From the NCBI RefSeq assembly GCF_900230225.1, contig NZ_OCNH01000005.1:124001-188000 (forward strand): a stretch of 64,000 nucleotides of DNA, given 5' to 3'. Positions within the stretch are counted from its first letter, which is position 1. Every line of letters starts with the position of its first letter. The notes beneath the pieces are model-generated. The model had not been told where the DNA came from. It saw only the letters and a program-made list of their open reading frames with translations, and made no database searches. Of this stretch, positions 43,377-53,329 are shown piece by piece. The translations under genes were made by a program, and so were the position numbers. The DNA comes from Spirosoma fluviale. Its GTDB lineage: Bacteria; Bacteroidota; Bacteroidia; Cytophagales; Spirosomataceae.

Positions 43377-43910
43377 ATGTCAGATGTAAATGGTAACGGT
43401 AAGTTCTTAGTCGGCATCTATGATGATGACGATGTAGTGCTGAGTGCCGTTAAAGAAGTTAAAGGAGCGGGCGTTCGGATTCAGGAAGTCTACTCGCCGT
43501 TTCCGATTCACGGATTAGATGTTGCCCTTGGGCACCCTCGTAGTCGCTTAGGCATTGCTGCTTTCTTGTTTGGGCTAAGTGGTACCCTTACTGCATTGGC
43601 ACTGACATATTACACGGAAGGTTTTGACTGGCCAATGATTGTTGGTGGCAAGGATTCGTACTCGCCCGTAATCTATGTACCGATTATTTTTGAATTAACG
43701 GTATTATTCTGTGCGCTGGGTATGGTCGGTACATTCCTAATCTCGAATGGTATGGGACCAACAGTTAAGCCATTAATGTATGACCTCCGAACCACTGATA
43801 ACAAATTTGCGATGGCCATTGACCTGAGCAAAAACAATATTGGCGAAGGTGATATAGAGCAGATTTTGAGAAAATCAGGTGCTGCTGAAGTCAACATCAA
43901 GCAGTTCTAA
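43377..43910 (+). CDS. actD: ActD: DUF3341 subunit of alternative complex III
   Basis: 177 residues. A soluble alpha/beta N-terminal part (FLVGIYDDDDVVLSAVKEVKG, VYSPFPIHGLD) is followed by two membrane helices near 62-82 and 101-125. This DUF3341 protein is the constant small membrane subunit of ACIII. It starts 82 bases after actC and precedes actE by 14 bases. Confidence 0.95.
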   Translation: MSDVNGNGKFLVGIYDDDDVVLSAVKEVKGAGVRIQEVYSPFPIHGLDVALGHPRSRLGIAAFLFGLSGTLTALALTYYTEGFDWPMIVGGKDSYSPVIYVPIIFELTVLFCALGMVGTFLISNGMGPTVKPLMYDLRTTDNKFAMAIDLSKNNIGEGDIEQILRKSGAAEVNIKQF

Positions 43911-43924
43911 CGATCAGTATAAGG

Positions 43925-44539
43925 ATGATAACTAACCATAAAAGTGTTACTACAGCACTAGCTATTATCGGACTGTTAATCACGGGTACGTCCTGTGAAA
44001 GAGGTCATGATGATACGGGGACTGTTTATGCCCCTAACATGTACGAATCTGTTGGATACGAGCCTTACCGTCAGATCCGCCCGAATACAATAAATGTAAG
44101 GGAGAATGGTCTCAACATGCGTTTGCCGGCTCAGGGTACTGTTGCACGTCCTAATTACCATACAACATTTAATGAAGGGGCTTTTAAGACCACAGATTTG
44201 ATGATGTATAATATTCCGGCTGACAGCATAGGTATTGCAGAACGTGTTTTAACAAATCCCATTCAGGATTCGGAGAAGACGCTGGCTGAAGGTCAAGTGC
44301 TATATACCCGTTATTGCAGCCATTGTCATGGTGCAACGGGCAAGGGTGATGGACCTGTAGCTGCTCAGTATAAAGGTGTTCCAAACTACTCGGCAGATGC
44401 GTACAAGACTATGAATGACGGACATGTTTTTCACGTCATTACCCATGGTAAAGGTCGGATGTGGCCACATGGCTCGCAAATCACACCAGAAGATCGGTGG
44501 AAGATTGTACAATACGTTCACAAACTCCAACAAGGATAA
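43925..44539 (+). CDS. actE: ActE: monoheme cytochrome c lipoprotein subunit
   Basis: 204 residues. A lipoprotein signal (LLITGTSCERGHD, Cys near 20) is followed by a class I cytochrome c domain with one CSHCH heme site near residue 128 and a Met ligand in GKGRMWPHG. It carries electrons within ACIII to cytochrome c oxidase or soluble carriers. Positions and order match the known ACIII gene set. Confidence 0.95.
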   Translation: MITNHKSVTTALAIIGLLITGTSCERGHDDTGTVYAPNMYESVGYEPYRQIRPNTINVRENGLNMRLPAQGTVARPNYHTTFNEGAFKTTDLMMYNIPADSIGIAERVLTNPIQDSEKTLAEGQVLYTRYCSHCHGATGKGDGPVAAQYKGVPNYSADAYKTMNDGHVFHVITHGKGRMWPHGSQITPEDRWKIVQYVHKLQQG

Positions 44540-44624
44540 ATGACGGTGAATGCACCAGCCAATACTAATTCAGTTTTGGCTGTAAGCATCCAGGGTCTTT
44601 AAATTAATTGACAAACCAATAAGA

Positions 44625-45932
44625 ATGGCATCGGCTCACGCAATACCGTCCTTAGACGAAGAATTTGAATTTACTGCGGACTCCAAACGTCGGTTAATGA
44701 TCGGTATTGGAGCCGGAGTCGCGTTAGTAGCAATTGGCGCATACCTGTTGGCATCGGGCGTTGGATCACATGAAACCCATGTGGTACATGAAGCTGGTGC
44801 TGGCGCTCATGAAGGCGGTGGTCATCATGCATACAAATGGACTAACCGTTTGTGGGCTAACGTATGGCTAAACGCTGTCTATTTTGCAGGGGCTTCGGTT
44901 ATCGGGATGTTTTTTATCTCGTATAATTATTTAGCCCAGGCAGGCTGGTCATCGGCATTTAAGCGTATCCCCGAGGCTCTACCCGCTTTTTTACCGTTTA
45001 CCGGCATTGCCATACTGGCGGTATTCTTTTTAGCGGGACATGATTTGTTTCACTGGCTGAACCCTGCCTTATTTGACCCATCGAGCGCTGAATTTGACCC
45101 GATCATTAATGGTAAAAAAGGCTTTTTAAATATGCCCTTCTACCTAACCCGTATCGTTCTCTATTTTGCCTTGTGGTACATGATGTGGCGTGTTATTCGG
45201 AACTACTCAATTCAGGAAGACCTGGAAGGTGGTACAGAATATTACGATAAGAGTATTAAACTGGGAACGGCCTTCCTGTTAGTGTTTGGCGTTACTTCGT
45301 CAACATCGGCGTGGGACTTCGTTATGTCGATTGATACCCACTGGTTCAGTACTATGTTTGGCTGGTACACGCTGGCTAGCTGGCACGTGACTGGCTTGGC
45401 AATAATTACCTTAACGGTTGTTTCATTAAAGGAAAAAGGCTACTTAAAAATTGTCAATGAAAGCCATTTACATGACCTTGGCAAGTTCATGTTTGCTTTC
45501 AGTATCTTCTGGACGTATGTATGGTTCGCACAGTTTATGCTGATCTACTACGCCAACTTACCGGAAGAAACAATCTATTATCGTGAGCGTTTTAGCGGGT
45601 TTGGCGGGATTTATAAAGCGCCATTCTTTGTTACTTTATTCCTGAACTTCGTGTGTCCATTCTTAATCTTGATGACACGCGATGCCAAGCGTACGTACAT
45701 AATTTTGAAGCTGGCTGCCTGGTGTATTATTATCGGTCACTACTTTGATTTCTACGTTAATATTATGCCAGGAACGGTAGGTGAGCACGGTGGTTTTGGT
45801 CCGATTGAATTCGGTATGATTCTTATTTTCGCGTGTGGTTTTATCTGGAGTGTTTCTAGTCAGTTAACAAAGGCGAATTTGATTCCAAAGAATCACCCGA
45901 TGCTGGTAGAGACATTACACCATGATATTTAA
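44625..45932 (+). CDS. actF: ActF: second NrfD-like membrane subunit
   Basis: 435 residues with about ten membrane helices. The N-terminal half has a His/Gly-rich loop at about 45-70, then FISYNYLAQAGWSSAFKRIPEALP and FLAGHDLFHWLNP. It is paralogous in fold to ActC and occupies the other side of ActB. It is followed 18 bases later by oxidase subunit II, so ACIII and oxidase are translated from one transcript. Confidence 0.93.
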   Translation: MASAHAIPSLDEEFEFTADSKRRLMIGIGAGVALVAIGAYLLASGVGSHETHVVHEAGAGAHEGGGHHAYKWTNRLWANVWLNAVYFAGASVIGMFFISYNYLAQAGWSSAFKRIPEALPAFLPFTGIAILAVFFLAGHDLFHWLNPALFDPSSAEFDPIINGKKGFLNMPFYLTRIVLYFALWYMMWRVIRNYSIQEDLEGGTEYYDKSIKLGTAFLLVFGVTSSTSAWDFVMSIDTHWFSTMFGWYTLASWHVTGLAIITLTVVSLKEKGYLKIVNESHLHDLGKFMFAFSIFWTYVWFAQFMLIYYANLPEETIYYRERFSGFGGIYKAPFFVTLFLNFVCPFLILMTRDAKRTYIILKLAAWCIIIGHYFDFYVNIMPGTVGEHGGFGPIEFGMILIFACGFIWSVSSQLTKANLIPKNHPMLVETLHHDI

Positions 45933-45950
45933 TTTCTAACCTGTAAAAAA

Positions 45951-47072
45951 ATGGTCTATATAGTCGCATTATTAGCAGTAGTCTTTTTAGGATTGGCCGC
46001 GATGGTTGTGTCCAAAATGGCAGCTGTTGTTAAAACCGCAGGTGGCCCTAAAGAAGAGGGTGAGATTGGTTTGAGCAACAAGATCAATGGGGCTCTGTTT
46101 GTTGTGTTTTTTGTAGTTGGCTTAATAGCCGCTGTTTGGTCGTTTATGTATGCCCGGCAGTTCTTCTTACCCGAAGCTTCATCTCCTCACGGACGGCGTA
46201 CGGATAACCTGTTCTGGATTTCGATGGCGATGATCACTGCTGCGTTTGTTCTGACGAATGCTTTGCTCTTCATATTTGCATGGATGTACCAGCACAGAGA
46301 AGGATATAAGGCAGCTTATTATCCGGAAAACCACAAGTTGGAGTTGATCTGGACAATTGTTCCGGCCGTTATCATGGCCGTAATGGTGTTCACCGGTTGG
46401 AGAGCATGGCGCGATATTATGTCAGAAGCACCAGCAAATGCCCAGGTATTCGAAATTGTTGGTAAGCAGTTTAACTGGATTGCCCGCTATCCTGGAGTTG
46501 ACAACAATAAGCTGGGCAATTTCAACTACAAGTTGATCGACAATAATAACGAGACTGGGATCGACTACACGGATGAATCTTCTTTTGATGATTTCGTATC
46601 TACTTCGGAGCTACACATTCCAGCTAACAAGCCCGTTTTGTTGAAAATTCGTGCTCGTGATGTTCTGCACAGCGTATTTATTCCTCACCTGCGTGTGAAG
46701 ATGGACGCTGTTCCAGGTATGCCAACCCGTTTTTGGTTCATAGCCGATAAGACGACGGACGAAATGCGTAACCTCACCGGAAATCCTGATTTTACCTACG
46801 AAATTGCCTGCACAGAAGTATGTGGACAAGGGCACTTTTCAATGCGTATTCGCCTTATTGTTGAAGATGAGGCAAGTTGGGAAGCTTGGTGCAAGCAGCA
46901 AAAACCGCTGTTAACCTCAACTCCTGAATTGGCTACTCGTATTCCAGCAAATTTGAAAGCAAAAGCAGCAAAGTATCTGCCTGCTGATGCCACTGCTGCG
47001 CCATCCGATAGTTCTACCGCATTAATACCACGCCAAGGTGGAGTTTCTGTAGCAACCACTACACTTCGTTAA
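45951..47072 (+). CDS. coxB: Cytochrome c oxidase subunit II
   Basis: 373 residues. Three N-terminal hydrophobic segments (about 2-25, 44-62, 82-107), one more than in simple subunit II, precede a periplasmic cupredoxin domain. The CuA site CTEVCGQGHFSMRI supplies the two Cys, His and Met ligands, and SELHIPANKPVLLKIRARDVLHSVFIP the second His. No cytochrome c domain is fused at the C-terminus, so it is not a caa3-type subunit II; it accepts electrons from ActE or ActA. Confidence 0.95.
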   Translation: MVYIVALLAVVFLGLAAMVVSKMAAVVKTAGGPKEEGEIGLSNKINGALFVVFFVVGLIAAVWSFMYARQFFLPEASSPHGRRTDNLFWISMAMITAAFVLTNALLFIFAWMYQHREGYKAAYYPENHKLELIWTIVPAVIMAVMVFTGWRAWRDIMSEAPANAQVFEIVGKQFNWIARYPGVDNNKLGNFNYKLIDNNNETGIDYTDESSFDDFVSTSELHIPANKPVLLKIRARDVLHSVFIPHLRVKMDAVPGMPTRFWFIADKTTDEMRNLTGNPDFTYEIACTEVCGQGHFSMRIRLIVEDEASWEAWCKQQKPLLTSTPELATRIPANLKAKAAKYLPADATAAPSDSSTALIPRQGGVSVATTTLR

Positions 47073-47098
47073 TTTTTAACTTACAACAAACCAATACG

Positions 47099-48982
47099 AT
47101 GGCGACTGTATCAGCTAACCCGGTAATTGTGGCACATGCAACAGAGCATGACCATCACGAGCCGCAAAGTTTTTGGCGCAAGTATATTTTCTCTGAAGAC
47201 CACAAGACGATTGCAAAACAGTACCTGATCTCTGGTATTCTGTGGTCAATCATAGGAATTAGCTTGTCCGTAATGTTCCGGCTTCAGTTGGGTTTCCCAA
47301 ACCTGAAGTTGGGTTTCCTGCGCCCGGTATTGGGTAGCTGGATCAATGAGACTGATAAACTTGACCCTGATTTTTACCTGGCATTAGTTACCATGCACGG
47401 TACAATCATGGTGTTCTTCGTACTAACGGCTGGTTTGAGCGGTACTTTCTCAAACTTCCTGATTCCGTTGCAGGTGGGAGCTCGTGATATGGCATCTGGC
47501 TTTTTGAATATGCTGTCATATTGGTTCTTCTTTATCGCCAGTGTTGTCATGTTCTCTTCGATGTTCATCGAAACGGGTCCGGCAGCTGGTGGATGGGTCA
47601 TTTATCCTCCACTGAGTGCATTACCACAGGCTCACAAAGGTTCTGAACTGGGAATGACACTATGGCTGATTAGTATGGCCTTGTTCATTGTCTCACAATT
47701 GCTGGGTGGTATTAACTACATCACTACAGTGATCAACCTGCGGACTCGGGGGATGTCATTCAGCAAATTGCCCCTGACGATCTGGGCGTTTTTGCTAACG
47801 GCTATTCTGGGATTAATTTCTTTCCCTGTATTATTGTCGGCTGCTCTGCTGCTTATCTTCGACCGTAGCTTCGGTACCAGTTTCTACTTGTCTGAGATTT
47901 ATATTAAAGGCGAAGCATTACCGAACGTAGGGGGTAGTCCAATCTTATTCCAACACTTATTCTGGTTCCTAGGTCACCCGGAGGTATACATCGTTATCCT
48001 GCCAGCGCTGGGTATGACATCGGAAATTATTGCGACCAATGCTCGTAAGCCAATTTTTGGATACCGTGCCATGATTGCATCTATGATGGGTATTGCCTTC
48101 CTGGCGTTCATCGTATGGGCTCACCACATGTTTGTGACCGGGATGAACCCATTCTTAGGGTCTATCTTTATGTTCCTGACATTGATCATTGCGGTTCCAT
48201 CGGCTGTAAAAGCGTTTAACTACATTACGACACTATGGCGTGGTAACATTCGCTTTACGCCTGCCATGTTGTTCTCGATTGGTCTGGTATCGTTCTTTAT
48301 CTCGGGTGGTATCACTGGTCTGATTTTAGGTAACTCGGCTCTTGACATTCAATTGCACGATACATACTTCGTAGTCGCTCACTTCCACCTTGTGATGGGT
48401 GCTGCTTCAGCCTTTGGTTTGCTGGCGGGTGTGTACCACTGGTTCCCCAAGATGTTTGGCCGGATGATGGACGAGAAACTGGGTTATATCCACTTCTGGT
48501 TAACTTTCATTGGTATTTACCTTGTGTTCTTCCCAATGCACTATGTAGGTATTGCTGGTTTTCCACGTCGTTACTATGCATTCACCAGCTATGATTTCAC
48601 GAAGAATATCTTTGCTGACATGAATGCATTTATCAGCCTGGCGGCAATCTTCACCTTTGTAGCCCAGTGGGTATTTATCTATAATTTTGTTAATAGCTTA
48701 ATTAGAGGTAAAAGAGCAACGCAGAATCCATGGAAGTCGAATACACTCGAATGGACAACGCCAATCGTTCCAGGTCATGGTAACTGGGTAGGTGAGATAC
48801 CAGCCGTTTACCGCTGGCCATATGATTACAGCAAACCAGGTGCAAAGGATGACTTCATCCCACAAAACGTACCTTACTCTCAAACGCCAGAATCAAATCT
48901 TCCACACGAGAATGAATTGATTAGCCTGGAAAGTGAGATCGAGGCACAAAACCTGAATGATCAGTTCAAACAGCCTCATTAA
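47099..48982 (+). CDS. coxA: Cytochrome c oxidase subunit I
   Basis: 627 residues with at least 12 membrane helices. The catalytic centre is intact: HLFWFLGHPEVYIVILPALGM gives the CuB His and the cross-linked Tyr, WAHHMFVTGMNP gives the other two CuB His, and LHDTYFVVAHFHLVMGAA gives the heme a3 and heme a His. An early low-spin heme His is in VTMHGTIMVFF. Its final 26 bases overlap the start of the heme A synthase gene. Confidence 0.97.
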   Translation: MATVSANPVIVAHATEHDHHEPQSFWRKYIFSEDHKTIAKQYLISGILWSIIGISLSVMFRLQLGFPNLKLGFLRPVLGSWINETDKLDPDFYLALVTMHGTIMVFFVLTAGLSGTFSNFLIPLQVGARDMASGFLNMLSYWFFFIASVVMFSSMFIETGPAAGGWVIYPPLSALPQAHKGSELGMTLWLISMALFIVSQLLGGINYITTVINLRTRGMSFSKLPLTIWAFLLTAILGLISFPVLLSAALLLIFDRSFGTSFYLSEIYIKGEALPNVGGSPILFQHLFWFLGHPEVYIVILPALGMTSEIIATNARKPIFGYRAMIASMMGIAFLAFIVWAHHMFVTGMNPFLGSIFMFLTLIIAVPSAVKAFNYITTLWRGNIRFTPAMLFSIGLVSFFISGGITGLILGNSALDIQLHDTYFVVAHFHLVMGAASAFGLLAGVYHWFPKMFGRMMDEKLGYIHFWLTFIGIYLVFFPMHYVGIAGFPRRYYAFTSYDFTKNIFADMNAFISLAAIFTFVAQWVFIYNFVNSLIRGKRATQNPWKSNTLEWTTPIVPGHGNWVGEIPAVYRWPYDYSKPGAKDDFIPQNVPYSQTPESNLPHENELISLESEIEAQNLNDQFKQPH

Positions 48983-49976
48983 TAAAAAAGAACAGCGCTT
49001 CCAGAGCCTGGCTTTTCTGACGGTAATTGTCATCTATCTGCTAATTCTTGCTGGTGGAATCGTTAGAGGCACAGGCTCTGGAATGGGCTGTCCTGATTGG
49101 CCCAAGTGCTTTGGCCAATGGATTCCTCCCACAGAGATTTCGCAGCTTCCTGCTAATTACCAAGAAGTTTATGGAGCAAAACTCAAAGGTGAAATTGAAT
49201 TTAACGCCGTTAAGACCTGGATTGAATATATTAACCGCTTATTAGGTGTTCTTTCAGGCTTTCTCGTCTTTGCTACCCTAATTAACTCCTTCACTTATTT
49301 ACGGAAAGACAAATCAATTGTTATAGGAAGCCTGGTGGCTTTTTTAATGATTGGTGTCAATGGCTGGTTAGGCTCACGTGTTGTTGCTACTGAATTAGCA
49401 CAACACATGATCACTTTACACCTGTTACTGGCTATTGTTGTCGTCTTTGCACTATTATTTGTACTCATTCGCGCAAATGCTGTAAAGCTAAAGGACGAGC
49501 GTAACACGAGTAATATAGGTGGATTGAGAGGACTGGTAGTATTAGTAATGATACTAACATTGGGGCAAATCATACTCGGTGCCCAAGTTCGGGATGCGCT
49601 TGATTTCGTTGTAAAACGATTAGGATACGCGCAACGAAACAGCTGGATTGAAGGGTTAGACTGGCGCTTTTATATTCACCGCTCCTTCTCATTAGTGCTG
49701 TTTGGCTTACATGTGCTTGTGCTCTACCGGCTAAGAAAGTTAAGTACATCAATAGTAATTCGTCGACTGACCAACTATCTCATTATACTAGTTGTTGCAG
49801 AGATAGGCACGGGTGTAATTATGGCTTATCTGGGCGTGCCTGCTGCAGCTCAACCAATCCACCTTTTGTTAGCCATATTGATTGTAGGGTTGCAGTTTTC
49901 GGTTAGCATCCTGCTAACCCCCAAACTTCTAATAGCTCAGGACAAGCAAGACATGTCCCAATTAGTACAAGCTTAG
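48957..49976 (+). CDS. ctaA: Heme A synthase (COX15/CtaA)
   Basis: 339 residues with eight membrane helices. Family signatures are GGIVRGTGSGMGCPDWPKCFG near residue 30 and His-bearing helices (AQHMITLHLLLA, and IHRSFSLVLFGLHVL). It oxidises heme O to heme A for subunit I, whose gene it overlaps by 26 bases. It is followed one base later by heme O synthase. Confidence 0.95.
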   Translation: MISSNSLINKKEQRFQSLAFLTVIVIYLLILAGGIVRGTGSGMGCPDWPKCFGQWIPPTEISQLPANYQEVYGAKLKGEIEFNAVKTWIEYINRLLGVLSGFLVFATLINSFTYLRKDKSIVIGSLVAFLMIGVNGWLGSRVVATELAQHMITLHLLLAIVVVFALLFVLIRANAVKLKDERNTSNIGGLRGLVVLVMILTLGQIILGAQVRDALDFVVKRLGYAQRNSWIEGLDWRFYIHRSFSLVLFGLHVLVLYRLRKLSTSIVIRRLTNYLIILVVAEIGTGVIMAYLGVPAAAQPIHLLLAILIVGLQFSVSILLTPKLLIAQDKQDMSQLVQA

Positions 49977-49977
49977 T

Positions 49978-50856
49978 ATGGAAAAAATACTGGCAATCGC
50001 CACTCTTAACGGGAAAGCAAAAGCGTATATCGAGTTAATCAAGCTTAAACTAACACTGGCGGTCGTTTTTTCGGGCGTCTTTGGGTACTGTCTGGCCTCA
50101 GACAATGTGGTTTGGTGGAAAATTGCTGTATTGACGATTGCTTCAATCTGCATCACCGGAGCAGCAAACATTATCAACCAAATTATAGAGAAAGAGTCGG
50201 ATAAAGTAATGAAACGTACAGCTGTGCGGCCATTACCGACTGAGCGTCTATCCGTCAATGAGGCTGCTGTATTTGCCTTTTTGTTATTCAGTATTGGATG
50301 CTATTTATTCGTAGAAGTCTTTAACATACGGGCGGCTGCATTGGCCGTACTTTCGTTGTTACTGTACGGATTCGTTTATACACCACTAAAGCAGAAAGGA
50401 CAGATTGCTGTGTTTGTGGGAGCCTTACCGGGCGCATTTCCGCCAATGATTGGCTGGGTTGCCGCTACAAACCATTTTGGCTGGGCTCCAGGAATATTAT
50501 TCGCCATTCAGTTCTTTTGGCAGTTCCCTCACTTCTGGGCCATTGGCTGGCTTGCTTTTGACGAGTACAAGAAAGCAGGTATTCAAATGATGCCGGGTGA
50601 CGGAAAAACAGCCGAAACAGCTTATAAGATCATGATCTACACACTGTTTCTAATACCTGTGGGATGGTTACCTTATTTGCTCGGTATGACGGGTATTAAT
50701 TCAGCGCTGGTAGCAATGGTTGGCGGAATCTTGTTTCTGGCACAAACGTTTCACTTAATGAGAACCTGTACCGACAAAGCAGCTTTGCAAATGATGTTTG
50801 GTTCATTGCTGTATTTGCCCATTGTACAGATTGTTTATCTACTAGATAAAGTATAA
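49978..50856 (+). CDS. ctaB: Heme O synthase (protoheme IX farnesyltransferase)
   Basis: 292 residues, UbiA-type prenyltransferase with about nine helices. The first Asp-rich site is seen as NIINQIIEKESDKVMKRTAVRPLP (the DxxxD-type region) and a second in FDEYKKAGIQMMP. It farnesylates heme B to heme O, the substrate of the heme A synthase encoded upstream. Confidence 0.95.
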   Translation: MEKILAIATLNGKAKAYIELIKLKLTLAVVFSGVFGYCLASDNVVWWKIAVLTIASICITGAANIINQIIEKESDKVMKRTAVRPLPTERLSVNEAAVFAFLLFSIGCYLFVEVFNIRAAALAVLSLLLYGFVYTPLKQKGQIAVFVGALPGAFPPMIGWVAATNHFGWAPGILFAIQFFWQFPHFWAIGWLAFDEYKKAGIQMMPGDGKTAETAYKIMIYTLFLIPVGWLPYLLGMTGINSALVAMVGGILFLAQTFHLMRTCTDKAALQMMFGSLLYLPIVQIVYLLDKV

Positions 50857-50865
50857 CAACAAATC

Positions 50866-51456
50866 ATGAGTGAGTTAGTCAACGATATTTCAATTGCCGA
50901 AGAGCCACAGGAAACGCTCTCAATGAACCCCCGCAAGTTTATCATGTGGTTGTTTGTTGTTAGTATTATCATGCTCTTTGCCGCTATGACCAGTGCTTAT
51001 CTGGTGCGTAGAGCGGAAGGTAACTGGCTTGAATATGATATTCCAGCCGTCTTCTCGTACAGTACAATTGTTTTGGTCATTAGTAGTCTGACAATGCACT
51101 GGGCTTATCTGGCCGCAAAAAAAGACAACTTTCCGAGCTTGAAAATAGCGATATCTATTACTTTTGTACTCGGAGCAATATTTTTATACATGCAGTTCCA
51201 GGGTTGGGTTGAATTAGTAAACGAAAATGTATTCTTCGTTGGCAACCCGGCTGGTTCTTTTATGTACATTTTTACCGGTCTACACGGCTTTCACCTTATT
51301 TCCGGTTTAGTCGTTTTACTAGTTGCCTTGATTGCTTCGTTCCGACTCCGTATTCATGCTAAAAGCCTGAATCAGATAGAAATAGCGGCAACGTATTGGC
51401 ATTTTTTAGACATTTTGTGGTTGTATTTGTTTTTCTTTTTAGTCTATTTTCATTGA
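50866..51456 (+). CDS. Cytochrome c oxidase subunit III (first copy)
   Basis: 196 residues with five membrane helices. Subunit III features are GLHGFHLISGLVVLLVAL and a C-terminal YWHFLDILWLYLFFF. It is the shorter of two adjacent subunit III-type genes. Such heme-copper oxidase subunit III pairs are usual in Bacteroidota. Confidence 0.92.
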   Translation: MSELVNDISIAEEPQETLSMNPRKFIMWLFVVSIIMLFAAMTSAYLVRRAEGNWLEYDIPAVFSYSTIVLVISSLTMHWAYLAAKKDNFPSLKIAISITFVLGAIFLYMQFQGWVELVNENVFFVGNPAGSFMYIFTGLHGFHLISGLVVLLVALIASFRLRIHAKSLNQIEIAATYWHFLDILWLYLFFFLVYFH

Positions 51457-51471
51457 TAATCTTTTAGACGC

Positions 51472-52269
51472 ATGGCGGCTACTGTAACGCACGATACCCT
51501 GACGACCGATTCGGATCAAGTGTTCGATAAGAAAACCTGGATGGGTGGAGTTGAACCTATGAAAGTGAGCTACGGCAAGCTGATGATGTGGTTCTTCTTA
51601 ATTTCGGATACTTTCACCTTTTCGGCGCTATTAGTAACGTATGGCCTGATTCGGTACAGCTACCCGGCCTGGGATCCAGCAGTATTCGGCGAGGTGTTCA
51701 AATTTTCCAACCTTTACTGGCCAACACCAGAGAAGGTGTATAATTCAGTACCATTTTTGCATGGCGTTGATCTACCCCTGATTTTTGTGGGTATCATGAC
51801 GTTCATTCTTATCTTCAGTAGCGTAACGATGGTATTGGCCGTTGAAGCTGGTCACCGGATGGATCGTAAGGATGTTGAGAAGTATATGCTATGGACTATC
51901 CTGGGAGGTTTTACTTTTTTGGGTAGCCAGGCTTGGGAATGGAGCCACTTTATTCACGGTACGGAGACTGGTACAACCATTACCGAGCTGATCAATGGTC
52001 AGGCCGTTCAACGTACTATCTTTGGCGCTAACTTGGTCGAAAACCAGTATGGACCGCCAGCCTTTGCTGACTTGTTCTTCTTTATTACGGGTTTTCACGG
52101 AACGCACGTATTTAGTGGAGTTGTTCTGAACATCCTGATTTTCTATCGGGCATCTACCGGCCTGTACGAACGTCGGGGCCATTATGAAATGGTTGAGAAA
52201 GTTGGTCTTTACTGGCACTTTGTTGATCTGGTTTGGGTATTCGTCTTTACATTTTTCTATCTGGTTTAA
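51472..52269 (+). CDS. Cytochrome c oxidase subunit III (second copy)
   Basis: 265 residues with five or more helices. It shares GFHGTHVFSGVVLNILIFY and YWHFVDLVWVFVFTFFY with the first copy but is longer at the N-terminus and between helices 3 and 4. Whether both enter one complex or one replaces the other is unknown. Confidence 0.92.
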   Translation: MAATVTHDTLTTDSDQVFDKKTWMGGVEPMKVSYGKLMMWFFLISDTFTFSALLVTYGLIRYSYPAWDPAVFGEVFKFSNLYWPTPEKVYNSVPFLHGVDLPLIFVGIMTFILIFSSVTMVLAVEAGHRMDRKDVEKYMLWTILGGFTFLGSQAWEWSHFIHGTETGTTITELINGQAVQRTIFGANLVENQYGPPAFADLFFFITGFHGTHVFSGVVLNILIFYRASTGLYERRGHYEMVEKVGLYWHFVDLVWVFVFTFFYLV

Positions 52270-52281
52270 TTACCCTGAGTC

Positions 52282-52605
52282 ATGTCTGATCATTCACACG
52301 GAACCCACGAGGTTGGTGAAATTCCACCAGCTAATACAGGCCTTATCTGGCGCACGTTTTTCATTCTGTCGGCTATAACCGCTGTTGAATTTACCCTGGC
52401 TTACTTTATGAAAGCGGGTGGTTTGAGAACGTCGATTTTCGTAATCATGACGTTGGTGAAAGCCTTCTACATTGTTGGTGAGTTCATGCACTTAAAGCAT
52501 GAGGTGAAAAGCCTCATCTGGGCAATCGTTATCCCTATTGTCTTTATCATCTGGCTACTTGTGGCTTTATTGACCGAAGGCGGTTCTATTTTTCAATTAC
52601 GATAA
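52282..52605 (+). CDS. Cytochrome c oxidase subunit IV
   Basis: 107 residues with three membrane helices and an N-terminal His-rich tail. The pattern (TFFILSAITAVEFTLAY, MTLVKAFYIVGEFMHLKHE) matches the prokaryotic subunit IV family. It lies 12 bases after the second subunit III gene and 3 bases before the SCO gene. Confidence 0.9.
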   Translation: MSDHSHGTHEVGEIPPANTGLIWRTFFILSAITAVEFTLAYFMKAGGLRTSIFVIMTLVKAFYIVGEFMHLKHEVKSLIWAIVIPIVFIIWLLVALLTEGGSIFQLR

Positions 52606-52608
52606 CTA

Positions 52609-53319
52609 ATGACGGTTAATCGAAAAGCCGGGATCCTGCTCGTTACGTTGCTGGTCCCGGCTTTGCTGTATGTATTCCTTCGATTTGGAACGCAAAATCA
52701 CTATGCGTTACCCCGCTATTTGCCTAAAATCGACTCAACAAACGGTGAGCCGTTAATGGGTAAAGTTAATCTTCCCGATGGAAGTCAGGTAACGGATACC
52801 ATCTTCAACCAAATCCCACCCTTCAAGCTGATTGATCAGGACGGGAAGACGGTTGATCAGTCGATTGTAAAGAACAAAATCTACGTAGCCGATTTCTTCT
52901 TTACCCGGTGCGGGACCATCTGTCCGCGCATTTCATCCCAGCTAACCAGGGTACAGGATATCTTTCGCAACAACCCGGATATTGTGTTTCTTTCGCATAC
53001 GGTAGACCCCGAACATGACCGGCCAGCCCAGTTGAAGGCCTATGCAACCAAGTATGAGGCTATACCGGGAAAGTGGTACTTCTTAACGGGGAATAAAGCA
53101 GATATTTACGATCTGGCGATGCATGGCTATTATTTGCCTACGGTAGATGCAGGGGTGAAAGAGGGTAAGCCGGACGAAACTTTTATTCACAGCGAGAAGT
53201 TGGTATTAGTAGATAAACAGGGGATTGTCAGAGGGTTCTACGATGGAACCGACAAAGAAGACGTTGATCGTCTGGTCCTTGAAATTCGCGTGTTACTGGA
53301 CATTTACAGCAAAGAATAA
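52609..53319 (+). CDS. SCO family copper chaperone/redox protein
   Basis: 236 residues. An N-terminal anchor (8-24) leads to a thioredoxin-like domain. The copper-binding CxxxC is in FFTRCGTICPRIS and the third ligand His is in IHSEKLVLVD, with SHTVDPEHDRP before it. It helps load the CuA site of subunit II. Located in the oxidase operon just before DUF420. Confidence 0.93.
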   Translation: MTVNRKAGILLVTLLVPALLYVFLRFGTQNHYALPRYLPKIDSTNGEPLMGKVNLPDGSQVTDTIFNQIPPFKLIDQDGKTVDQSIVKNKIYVADFFFTRCGTICPRISSQLTRVQDIFRNNPDIVFLSHTVDPEHDRPAQLKAYATKYEAIPGKWYFLTGNKADIYDLAMHGYYLPTVDAGVKEGKPDETFIHSEKLVLVDKQGIVRGFYDGTDKEDVDRLVLEIRVLLDIYSKE

Positions 53320-53329
53320 TCAGGAATTT

